The position numbers and the translations under genes were made by a program. Positions 9,759 through 17,089 of a stretch of DNA of 64,000 nucleotides are shown here, piece by piece. The notes beneath the pieces were generated by a model. It was not told where the DNA came from, did not search any database, and saw only the letters and a program-made list of their open reading frames with translations. The first letter of the stretch is position 1. Every line of letters begins with the position of its first letter. Source of the DNA: Thermoanaerobaculales bacterium (GTDB lineage Bacteria > Acidobacteriota > Thermoanaerobaculia > Thermoanaerobaculales > Sulfomarinibacteraceae); contig DAOPQC010000005.1 in the NCBI GenBank assembly GCA_035358815.1, positions 124,001 through 188,000 on the forward strand, written 5' to 3'.

Positions 9759-10280
9759 ATGAGTGACGGCGTGGAACGGGCGCAGGGCCGTCGCAACCTG
9801 CTCGAGCGGATTGCGGCGCGGATCCCGGGCATCAAGGGCTACCTCGACCGCGAGCTGCGTCGCGAGGTGGACAAGATGCAGCGCGACTGGCTGGCGGAGC
9901 AGGTGGATCGGGCGCGCGGCGCCCTCAACGGCAAGGTCCGCGACTGGTCGCGCAAGGGCGACCTCGCCGGCCTCGACCTGGCGGCGACCACCGAGAAGGC
10001 GTTCGACCGGTTCGCGAACCGGATCCGGCACGCCGACTACGGCTACACCGGGTTCTTCGACGCGGTGAAGATCGGCGAGCGCGAGCTCGCGGCGATCTAC
10101 GAGTTCGACCTCGGGCTCATGGCCAGCGTCGACGATCTGGCGGCGCGCGTCGCCGGGCTGCCGGCCACGGCGGCGGAGCCGGCGCTGCGCGACCTCCTCG
10201 AGGCGGTCAGCGAGGCGGATCGCCGCTTCGATGACCGGGCGAGGATCTTCGAGGACGTGACCGAGAAGGGAGGCCGATGA
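9759..10280 (+). CDS. Helical protein, first gene of the SPFH/zinc-ribbon operon
   Basis: About 173 residues, strongly charged and predicted to be almost wholly helical (RNLLERIAARIPGIKGYLDRELRREVDKMQR, then VRDWSRKGDLAGLDL, ADYGYTGFFDAVKIGERELAAIYEFD). No signal peptide or membrane segment. I know no functional name for this family. Its place ahead of an SPFH protein mirrors the coiled-coil PspA ahead of YdjGHI in Bacillus, but I see no PspA signature. Tandem ATGs occur at 9756 and 9759; GGAGG at 9748-9752 is better spaced for the second. The stop overlaps the next gene as ATGA. Confidence 0.8.
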   Translation: MSDGVERAQGRRNLLERIAARIPGIKGYLDRELRREVDKMQRDWLAEQVDRARGALNGKVRDWSRKGDLAGLDLAATTEKAFDRFANRIRHADYGYTGFFDAVKIGERELAAIYEFDLGLMASVDDLAARVAGLPATAAEPALRDLLEAVSEADRRFDDRARIFEDVTEKGGR

Positions 10281-11350
10281 TGGCGCAGACGCTCGAGGTC
10301 ATCCAACACCACGATCCCACCGGCGAGCAGATCGTGTACCGGTTCCCGCAGTCGGGGAGCGCCGAGATCAAGATGGGCGCCCAGCTGGTCGTGCAGGAGG
10401 CGCAGGAGGCGGTGTTCTTTCGCGACGGGCGCGCGCTCGACGTGTTCGGCCCGGGCCGCCACACCCTGACCACCCAGAACATCCCGGTGCTGACCAAGGT
10501 GCTGGCGCTGCCGTTCGGCGGCACCTCGCCGTTCCGGGTGGCGGTGGTCTACGTGAACAAGCGGACCTTCCTCGACCAGAAGTGGGGGACCCGCGAGCCG
10601 GTGGCGTTTCGCGACGCGGAGCTGGGCATGGTCCGGCTGCGGGCCTTCGGCGCCTACGCCTACCGGATCGCGGACAGCCAGCTGTTCGTGAACACGGTCG
10701 TCGGCTCGCAAGGCCTCTACGAGACCGACCGCCTCAAGGACTTCTACCGCGACGTCATCGTGTCCCGCCTCAACGACCTGATGGGCGAGACGCTGAAGAC
10801 GATCTTCGACCTGCCGCGCTCGTACGACGAACTGGCGACCGCGGCCAAGGCGAGGCTCGCGGAGGACTTCGCCAAGTACGGGGTCGACCTGACCGACTTC
10901 TACGTCAACTCGATCACGCCGCCGGACGAGGTGCAGGCCAAGATCGACGAGCGCGCGGGCATGGGCGCGGTCGGCGACATGAACCGCTACATGCAGTTCA
11001 AGGCGGCGCAGGCGATCCAGGACGCGGCCAAGGCGCAGGGGGGCGAGGGCGGCGCCGCCGGCGCCGGCATGGGCCTCGGCCTCGGCGCGGGCTTCGGAGC
11101 GATGATGCCGGGCATGATCGCGCAGTCGATGCAGGCGGCGCAGCAGGGTGCCGGCGGCGGCGCTGGAGCGGCGGCAGCCGGCGCGGCGGCGGCCTTCTGC
11201 ACCGCCTGCGGCAAGCCGGTGCCGGCCGGCGCCAGGTTCTGTCCCGCCTGCGGGGCACAGCAGGCCTCGCCGGGCTGCCCCGGGTGCGGCAAACCGGTTC
11301 CCGAGGGCGCGAAGTTCTGCCCCGGCTGCGGGACCAAGCTGGGAGGGTAG
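10277..11350 (+). CDS. SPFH/stomatin-family protein with two C-terminal zinc ribbons (YdjI-like)
   Basis: A 357-residue protein resembling the COG4260 'virion core'/YdjI group. Residues about 20-235 form the SPFH (band-7) domain (QEAVFFRDGRALDVFGPGRHTLTT, then LRAFGAYAYRI and YGVDLTDFYVNSITPPDEV). A helical Ala/Gln stretch follows, then a Gly/Ala/Met-rich low-complexity linker (about 250-305), then two Cys4 ribbons: C308/C311/C322/C325 and C334/C337/C348/C351. SPFH proteins oligomerise at membranes and scaffold complexes; no transmembrane helix is visible here, so it may be recruited by the neighbouring membrane proteins. ATGs occur at 10277 and 10280. Confidence 0.88.
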   Translation: MMAQTLEVIQHHDPTGEQIVYRFPQSGSAEIKMGAQLVVQEAQEAVFFRDGRALDVFGPGRHTLTTQNIPVLTKVLALPFGGTSPFRVAVVYVNKRTFLDQKWGTREPVAFRDAELGMVRLRAFGAYAYRIADSQLFVNTVVGSQGLYETDRLKDFYRDVIVSRLNDLMGETLKTIFDLPRSYDELATAAKARLAEDFAKYGVDLTDFYVNSITPPDEVQAKIDERAGMGAVGDMNRYMQFKAAQAIQDAAKAQGGEGGAAGAGMGLGLGAGFGAMMPGMIAQSMQAAQQGAGGGAGAAAAGAAAAFCTACGKPVPAGARFCPACGAQQASPGCPGCGKPVPEGAKFCPGCGTKLGG

Positions 11351-11353
11351 CGG

Positions 11354-12106
11354 GTGCAGGTCAGCTGCACCCAGTGCGGCGCTGCGGTGACGGTCCAGGG
11401 GACCGACCGGCTGCTGGTGTGCCCGTTCTGCGACACGGCGCTCGTGGTCGACGGGTCCGCGACCCTGTTCCACGAGGTGATGGTCGCCACGGTCAAGCCT
11501 GCGGAGGCCGCCGCTCACCTGCGGCGGTTCCTCGCCGGGCGCGACACCGTGGCCAACCTGGACCGTGAGGCGGCGTTGGGCGAGCCGGTGCTGGAGTACT
11601 TCCCGTTCTGGGCCTTCACGGTCGCCGGGGCCGCCGGTGACCACGTCGTGCTCCAGCCAGCGGCGCCCTCGAGCCTGCAGGGGCTGCAGGGCCTCGGCCT
11701 GCCGGCGGGCACGAGTCGCCCGATGAGCCCTGAGGTGACGGGGAACGCCGTCGTCATCGCGCCCGAGGTGCCGGTCGAGACCGCCCGGGAGTGGCTGGCC
11801 GCGCGCATCGGCAGCGAGGTCGCCGTCCGCCGCACGGTGCTCTACCACCTTCCGCTGTACCGGACGCCGTACTCGTGGCGGGGGACGGACTACCGGGCGG
11901 CGGTCGACGGTGTGTCGGGGAAGGTCTTCCCGGCGGACTACCCGGCCAAGGCCGAGGCGCCGTACCTGCTGGTCGCGACCCTCGCTCTGGTGGTGTTCGG
12001 CATCGAGGGCCTCCTGATCGGCAACATCGCGCTCAAGCTGCTGGCGTACCTGGTGTCCGCGGTGCCGATCGTCGGCATCGCGTGGCTGACGATGAAGAGG
12101 GTCTGA
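11354..12106 (+). CDS. Zinc-ribbon membrane protein (YdjG-like architecture)
   Basis: A 250-residue protein opening with a Cys4 zinc ribbon (C5, C8, C23, C26; CTQCG...CPFCD), then a soluble middle part with FPFWAFTVAG and LPLYRTPYSWRGTDYRAAVDG, and two C-terminal hydrophobic helices (about residues 193-245) with a short GNIALK turn. The order ribbon, globular part, two helices resembles Bacillus YdjG and the next gene here, though I claim no sequence orthology. The GTG start at 11354 follows GGGAGG and lies 3 nt after the SPFH stop. Confidence 0.82.
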   Translation: MQVSCTQCGAAVTVQGTDRLLVCPFCDTALVVDGSATLFHEVMVATVKPAEAAAHLRRFLAGRDTVANLDREAALGEPVLEYFPFWAFTVAGAAGDHVVLQPAAPSSLQGLQGLGLPAGTSRPMSPEVTGNAVVIAPEVPVETAREWLAARIGSEVAVRRTVLYHLPLYRTPYSWRGTDYRAAVDGVSGKVFPADYPAKAEAPYLLVATLALVVFGIEGLLIGNIALKLLAYLVSAVPIVGIAWLTMKRV

Positions 12107-12107
12107 G

Positions 12108-13151
12108 GTGGCCGAGACCGAAGCTCCGAAGCCGAAGGTCCTCGCCGGGCTGACCTGTGCGTCGTGCGCCGGCACGATCGACGTCCAGGAGGGGCTGACC
12201 AACGTCGTCTGCCGCTACTGCGGCACGCCGGTGGCGGTCGTGGGCGAGCGCGGGGTGACGCGGCTCATGGTCCTCGATCGCGTCGACCGGGGCGCGGCTG
12301 GCCTCGCGGTGCGGCGCTGGTTCGCCAAAGGCATCCGCAAGGCGCCGGCGCTCAAGCGCGAGGCGCGGCTCGAGGAGTCGTTCCTGGCCTGGTTCCCGTT
12401 CGTCCGGGCGCGCTTCGACGTGGTCGGCTGGGTGCTCGGGACAAAGGAGCACCGGAAGAAGAGCGGCAACCGCTGGGTCACCGAGCACCGGCCGGTGGAG
12501 GTCCAGGTCGAGCGCTCGGTCGACCGCACGATGGAGTCCGGCGACATGGCCGAGTTCGGGGTGCGCCGGGTTGGCCTCGCGGGCGACCAGCTGCTGCCGC
12601 TCGACGACGAGCTGCTGCGCTCCCGGGGCATGGTCTTTCGGCCGCAGCGGACGCCGGCCGAGGTCGGCGACGCGCTGACCAGGACCGCGATGGAGCAGGT
12701 CCAGGCCACCGGCGAGGTCGACCGCGTGACCTTCTCGTGGTTCGCTGCGATCCGCAGGCGAACCACGGTTGTCTACTACCCGTTGTGGGTGATCCGCTAC
12801 GGCTTCCGCGGCCAGTCGTACCAGGCGCTGATCGACGCCGAGGACGGGACGCTGGCCTACGGCAAGGCCCCGGGCAACCACCTGTTCCGTGCTCTGTCGC
12901 TGGTCGGCGCCTCCGCCGGCGCCTGCTTCGCGGGCACGACCCTGCTGCAGCACCTGGACGTGCTGCTGCGCGGCGACAACGGTCTGATGGCGCTGGTCGC
13001 GGTCGGCCTGGTGCTCGCCGGGTTCGTCGCCTGGGGATACCGCCAGTTCCGGCGGGGGGGCGTGGTCGAGGAGGGCACGGGCCTCGCGGACGGGTCGGCC
13101 GAGCCCTCGCTGCTGCAGTCGATCCAGGGGATCATGAAGGAGCACTCGTGA
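12108..13151 (+). CDS. Zinc-ribbon membrane protein
   Basis: 347 residues with an N-terminal Cys4 ribbon (C17, C20, C35, C38; CASC...CRYCG), a long soluble region containing FLAWFPFVRARFDVVGWV and VVYYPLWVIRYGFRGQSYQALIDAEDG, and two hydrophobic helices near residues 265-310. The YPLW...Y..LIDAEDG segment parallels LPLYRTPYSW...YRAAVDGVSG in the preceding protein, so the two genes look like diverged paralogues. GTG start one base after the upstream stop; its own stop overlaps the next start as GTGA. Function unknown beyond membership of the SPFH module. Confidence 0.8.
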   Translation: MAETEAPKPKVLAGLTCASCAGTIDVQEGLTNVVCRYCGTPVAVVGERGVTRLMVLDRVDRGAAGLAVRRWFAKGIRKAPALKREARLEESFLAWFPFVRARFDVVGWVLGTKEHRKKSGNRWVTEHRPVEVQVERSVDRTMESGDMAEFGVRRVGLAGDQLLPLDDELLRSRGMVFRPQRTPAEVGDALTRTAMEQVQATGEVDRVTFSWFAAIRRRTTVVYYPLWVIRYGFRGQSYQALIDAEDGTLAYGKAPGNHLFRALSLVGASAGACFAGTTLLQHLDVLLRGDNGLMALVAVGLVLAGFVAWGYRQFRRGGVVEEGTGLADGSAEPSLLQSIQGIMKEHS

Positions 13152-13741
13152 GCCTGCAGCTGATCGCCCTCGACTGCCCGGCGTGCGGCTCGGCGATGCG
13201 CGGCGACCCGAGCGACGTGATCTTCTTTTGCGGCCACTGCGGCTCGGCGGCGCTGCTCGGGCACGACGCGCTGGAGCCGGTCGCGTCGACTGCGCTGCTG
13301 CCGGCGCCGGGTTGCCACGCGCGGGTCTGGAAGCCGGCCTGGCTGCTCGAGGCGGAGGTCAGTGTGAAGGGCCGCCAGCGGGCCGGCGGTGGCCGCGGCG
13401 ACGGCTGGTCCGGAGAGCGGACCTTCGTCGTGCCCGCGTTCCCGCTGCCCTTGCCCGACCTCGTGCTGCTCAGCCGTGCCCTCTCCGAGGCGGCCGGCAC
13501 GGTCGGGGAGGTGCCGCGCGAGCCGATCCGCGGCGGAACGCTCCCATTCGAGGACGCGGTCACGTTGGCGCGCTACGTGGTGGTGGGCGACGAGGTCCGA
13601 AAGGCGGACAAGCTGGCGTCTCTCGACGTCAACATCACCGAGAAGGGTCACCGCCTCGCCGCGACGCCGTTCGAGGACGCCGGCGACGGCCGGCTGCGCT
13701 GCGCGATCACCAACGTCGTGGTGCGGCCGGCAACGGACTGA
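13148..13741 (+). CDS. Soluble zinc-ribbon protein, last gene of the SPFH operon
   Basis: 197 residues with an N-terminal Cys4 ribbon (C10, C13, C28, C31; CPACG...CGHCG) followed by a beta-rich domain (ARVWKPAWLLEAEV, ERTFVVPAFPLPLPDLVLLSRAL, RLAATPFEDAGDGRLRCAITNVVV). No signal peptide or transmembrane helix. It is the fourth zinc-ribbon protein in a row, translated from a GTG that overlaps the preceding stop. I do not recognise the C-terminal family. Confidence 0.78.
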   Translation: MSLQLIALDCPACGSAMRGDPSDVIFFCGHCGSAALLGHDALEPVASTALLPAPGCHARVWKPAWLLEAEVSVKGRQRAGGGRGDGWSGERTFVVPAFPLPLPDLVLLSRALSEAAGTVGEVPREPIRGGTLPFEDAVTLARYVVVGDEVRKADKLASLDVNITEKGHRLAATPFEDAGDGRLRCAITNVVVRPATD

Positions 13742-13914
13742 GGACCAGGAGCGCAGGTCGGCGCCAGCGCACGCGTCGGGCCAGGCCGGATCGGCGCGGG
13801 CCGGGCCATGCTCCCGGGATTTGCGGATCGCCCGTGACGGGCGTTCGCCAGGACCGGGTGCCGGAGATCGGGAGCGGTGGCGCGATCGGATCGCGTGCGC
13901 GGGCTGCGACCGGG

Positions 13915-15573
13915 TCAGCGGGCGCGGCGGAGCATGACCAGGGTGCGGTCGTCGGCGAACGGCACGCCGCGGACGAAGGCCTCGAGATCGCGGTCGAGAG
14001 CGTCGGCGATGACCGGCAGGGGCTCGGCGGCGTGGCGGCGGCAGAGCTCCTCGAGGCGGGGAAGGTCGTACTCCTCCTCGTCGGGGTCGCTCGCCTCGAC
14101 GATGCCGTCGGTGTAGAGCACGAGCAGGTCGCCGGGCCGCAGCTCGACCTCGCCGCTCCCGTACTCGGCGGCGGGCAGCAGGCCGAGCGGGACACCGGTC
14201 GCGCCGAGCTGTTCGGTAGTGCCGTCGGCGCGCAGCAGCAGCGCCGGGTTGTGGCCGGCGTTGGCGAACCGGATGGTGTCCGCCGACCGGTCCAGCACCG
14301 CCAGGAGGGCGGTGGCGAAGCGCTCCTGGGGAGTGCGGCGATAGAGGTTGCGGGACACCCGGGCAAACACCTCGTCGGGCGGCAGGCCGTCCTCGATCGG
14401 GGCGCTCGACGCCGCCTCGATGTAAGCGGTCAGCAGCGATGCCGCGACGCCCTTGCCCGAGACGTCGACGATGAACAGCGCGCACTCCCGGCCGTCGAGG
14501 CGCTCGATGACCTCGAAGTAGTCACCGGACACGCCCCGCGAGGGCACGTTGCCTGCGTAGAGGTCGTAGCCCGCCACCTCGGGCAGGTGGTCGGGGATCA
14601 GCGACAGCTGGATCTGGCGGGCGAGCCTGACCTCCTCCTGCAGCCGGCGGCGCTCAACCGCCTCCTCGGTGAGGGCGACGTTGCGGATGCGCATCGCCGC
14701 CACCGAGGCCAGCGAGGTCAGCAGCTCCAGGTCCTCCTCCGAGAAGACCCGGTGGCGGGCGGAGGAGCTGAGCACGATCATGCCGAGGGTCCCGGCGGCG
14801 TGGGTCAACGGCGCGGCGGCGAGGCAGCGGACGCCCGCGTCGAGCAGGCTCGCCGAGGCGGCGAAGCGGGAGTCGGCCTCCACGTCGTGGACCAGAGCGG
14901 CCATGCCCTTGTCGACCACCTCGCGGCAGAGGCTGCCGGAGAGCGTGAACTGATCGCCGGCGAGGCCCGCCGGGCGCTGGGCGGCGAGGAGCAGATCGCC
15001 GCTGGCCGTGCGGAGGTAGATCGCACCCTTCTCGGGGCGGAGGTGCTCGAAGGTCCGATCGAGGATGAGGTCGAGCAGCTCGTCCAGCGCGATCGACTCG
15101 GACAGCGCCTGGTGGACCTCGTTGAGGATCCGGAGGCGTTCGGCCAGCCGCCGGACCGTGGCCCCGGCCGGGTCCTGACCGACGCCCGGAAGGGCGGTCG
15201 ACATCGAGAGCAGCTCGGTCGCCGGCCGCAGCAGCGAGGCCTCGGGCACGAGGCCGAGGGGCCCGGGGAGCGCCGCCGGTGCGCCTTCCCCGAAGACCCG
15301 GATCACCGACGCCGAGATCGTGATGACGTCCCCGGGAACGACGGCGGTGGCGGTGGCCACGCGGTCGCCGTTGACGAAGGTGCCGTTGCGCGAGCCGAGG
15401 TCCTCGATCAGCCAGCCCTCTCCGGAGCGCCGCAGGCGGGCGTGGTGGCGCGACATGAAGCGATCGTTGACCGCCACGTCGGAGCTGGTCGAGCGGCCGA
15501 TCACCGTCGGGTCGCGGTCGACGGCCACCTCGAACGGGGCGCCCTGGGGCGGCGAAACCTGCAGCCTGAGCAT
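13915..15573 (-). CDS. FHA-GAF-PP2C (SpoIIE/RsbU-type) serine phosphatase
   Basis: A 552-residue cytoplasmic signalling protein. Residues about 5-95 form an FHA phosphothreonine-binding domain (VIGRSTSSDVAVNDRFMSRHHARL, DLGSRNGTFVNG). A GAF-like sensor domain follows (about 160-300), a short helical linker (RRRLQEEVRLARQIQLSLIP), and a C-terminal PP2C phosphatase (about 330-548) with VSGDYFEV, FIVDVSGKGVAASLLTA, NAGHNPALLL and LYTDGIVEA supplying the metal-binding aspartates. Such proteins usually act on anti-sigma antagonists or FHA partners. An upstream in-frame ATG (15615) exists, but the GATAAT box at 15584-15589 lies between them, so the ATG at 15573 is preferred. Confidence 0.9.
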   Translation of the reverse strand: MLRLQVSPPQGAPFEVAVDRDPTVIGRSTSSDVAVNDRFMSRHHARLRRSGEGWLIEDLGSRNGTFVNGDRVATATAVVPGDVITISASVIRVFGEGAPAALPGPLGLVPEASLLRPATELLSMSTALPGVGQDPAGATVRRLAERLRILNEVHQALSESIALDELLDLILDRTFEHLRPEKGAIYLRTASGDLLLAAQRPAGLAGDQFTLSGSLCREVVDKGMAALVHDVEADSRFAASASLLDAGVRCLAAAPLTHAAGTLGMIVLSSSARHRVFSEEDLELLTSLASVAAMRIRNVALTEEAVERRRLQEEVRLARQIQLSLIPDHLPEVAGYDLYAGNVPSRGVSGDYFEVIERLDGRECALFIVDVSGKGVAASLLTAYIEAASSAPIEDGLPPDEVFARVSRNLYRRTPQERFATALLAVLDRSADTIRFANAGHNPALLLRADGTTEQLGATGVPLGLLPAAEYGSGEVELRPGDLLVLYTDGIVEASDPDEEEYDLPRLEELCRRHAAEPLPVIADALDRDLEAFVRGVPFADDRTLVMLRRAR

Positions 15574-15583
15574 GGTGGACCGG

Positions 15584-15589
15584 ATTATC
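15584..15589 (-). promoter_or_regulatory. -10 box GATAAT for the FHA-GAF-PP2C gene
   Basis: GATAAT on the minus strand is 10 nt from the ATG at 15573, so the transcript should carry only a few leader bases. It sits back to back with the V-ATPase promoter. Confidence 0.45.
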
Positions 15590-15609
15590 CCACGGGCGGC
15601 GGGCGCGGC

Positions 15610-15640
15610 TTGCATTTTCCTTCCGGGTTTGGACTAGAAT
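15610..15640 (+). promoter_or_regulatory. Promoter TTGCAT-N19-TAGAAT for the V-ATPase operon
   Basis: TTGCAT (15610-15615) and TAGAAT (15635-15640) are 19 bp apart, with about 60 nt to the first ATG at 15702. Confidence 0.45.
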
Positions 15641-15701
15641 ACGTCGTTTGCCGCGATCGCGGCGCGATCGGTCACGGCATCCAGGCCATCCGGAGCATCG
15701 C

Positions 15702-16337
15702 ATGACAGAGTCAATCGAGTCCTTCGTGGCGAAACTCCAGGCTGAGGGCGTGCAGGCGGGCGAGGAGGCGGCGCGCCGGATCCGCGGCGAGGCCGAGCGC
15801 GACGCCGAGGTGATCGTGGAGCGGGCTCGTCAGCAGGCAGCGGCGGTTGTCGCGGACGCCGAGCGGCAGGCCGCCGAGATCGTCGCCCGCGGCAGGACCC
15901 AGCTCGACCTGGCCGCGCGGGACACCGTGCTGCGGCTTCGCGACGCCCTCAACCGCGCGCTCGCCGCGGTCGTCGCCCGCGGCAGCGAGGCGCGGCTCAA
16001 GGACGCCGGCTTCCTGAAGGACCTGCTGCGCGAGCTGGTCGTGCTGTACGCGCAGCGCGACGTCGCGGGTGGCACCGACATCAAGGTCAACGTCGCGCCG
16101 GAGGTGCGAGGCGAGCTCGCCGACTGGGCGATGGGCGTGCTGCGGTCTGAGCCGGGCGCCGCGACCGGGGTGTCGCTCGAGCTGACCTCGAGCCTCGAGC
16201 AGGCCGGCTTCGAGTACACGGTCGAAGGGGCGACCGTCGAGGTCACCCTGGCTTCGGTGGCCGCGATGCTGTCGGAGCTGGTCGGGCCCGAGCTGCGGTC
16301 GACCATCGATCGGGCGCTGGCGGAGCAGGCGAAGTAG
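15702..16337 (+). CDS. atpE: V-type ATPase subunit E (peripheral stalk)
   Basis: 211 residues with a long charged N-terminal helix (residues about 1-95, rich in Ala/Glu/Arg, e.g. QAGEEAARRIRGEAERDAEVIVERARQQ) and a C-terminal alpha/beta domain ending EYTVEGATVEVTLASVAAMLSELVGPELRSTI, the E-subunit pattern. It forms the stator that holds the A3B3 head. It is the first gene of a seven-gene operon E-DUF2764-A-B-D-I-K. The ATG at 15702 is preferred over the open frame upstream because a CGGAGC site precedes it and homology starts there. Confidence 0.88.
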   Translation: MTESIESFVAKLQAEGVQAGEEAARRIRGEAERDAEVIVERARQQAAAVVADAERQAAEIVARGRTQLDLAARDTVLRLRDALNRALAAVVARGSEARLKDAGFLKDLLRELVVLYAQRDVAGGTDIKVNVAPEVRGELADWAMGVLRSEPGAATGVSLELTSSLEQAGFEYTVEGATVEVTLASVAAMLSELVGPELRSTIDRALAEQAK

Positions 16338-16347
16338 GGCCGCCACG

Positions 16348-17070
16348 ATGGCCGGGCGCAACTACTTCCTGGCATCCGCCCTGCCCTCCATGGGCGAGCT
16401 GGGGGCCGCGCCGCCCTGGACCCCGGCTGCGCTGCTGGAGCACGTCCGCGAGGCCGGCGGGCCGGTCGAGGTCGTGACGGCGCTGCTGCTCGGCGATGAC
16501 CTGCTGCAGCGCGACGCCCTGCTGGCTGGCGAGATCGAGGAGACACGGACCGCGGTGCTGACTCCGGAGCAAGCGGCCGACGAGGCGCCCCTGCCCGCGT
16601 ACCTGGTCCCGGGCGGGGACGAGGACGACGATGAGGACGAGGGGAGAGAGGTCGTGCGCCACGCCGGCGACGCGGTCTGGCTCGCCTGGTTTCGCCATGC
16701 GGCCGAGGTCGGAAAGCGCCACGGCGGCCGCTTCCTGGGGGCATGGATCGGCCACGAGGTGGCGCTGCGCAACGCGCTGGCGACCGCCCGGGCGAAGGCG
16801 CTGGGGCTCGACCCGGCCGACTATCTGGTGGCCACCGACCTTGCCGAAGCCGGGGCCGACTTCTCGGACCTGGTCGCCGACTGGGCGGCTGCGCCCGACC
16901 CGCTCGCCGGCCAGCGCCTCCTCGACCAGGCGCGCTGGGGCTGGTTGAAGGAGCACGAGGCATGGTTCAGCTTCGGCGCCGATGAGGTCGCGGCGTACGC
17001 CGCCAAGCTGATGTTGATCGACCGCTGGCACCGGGTCGGTTCGGCCGGCGCCGACCGCCGCGCCGGGTGA
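16348..17070 (+). CDS. DUF2764-family V-ATPase accessory protein (probable subunit C equivalent)
   Basis: 240 residues beginning MAGRNYFLASALPSMG, the start typical of the DUF2764 family (compare NYYYLVASLP-type openings), which occupies the same operon slot in chlamydiae, spirochaetes and Bacteroidetes. Mainly helical, with an acidic run (GDEDDDEDEG) at about residues 90-99 and a C-terminal WLKEHEAWFSFGADEVAAYAAKLMLIDRW. In those operons no canonical subunit C gene is present, so this protein is inferred to couple rotor and membrane parts. 10 bp separate it from atpE. Confidence 0.8.
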   Translation: MAGRNYFLASALPSMGELGAAPPWTPAALLEHVREAGGPVEVVTALLLGDDLLQRDALLAGEIEETRTAVLTPEQAADEAPLPAYLVPGGDEDDDEDEGREVVRHAGDAVWLAWFRHAAEVGKRHGGRFLGAWIGHEVALRNALATARAKALGLDPADYLVATDLAEAGADFSDLVADWAAAPDPLAGQRLLDQARWGWLKEHEAWFSFGADEVAAYAAKLMLIDRWHRVGSAGADRRAG

Positions 17071-17089
17071 GGAAAGCGAGGACCCCGCT

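Noticed and set aside
10097..12202. 701-codon antisense frame across the SPFH operon
   Set aside because: Low-complexity Arg/Ala/His composition and no domain; the plus strand has ribosome sites, coupled starts and zinc-ribbon motifs.
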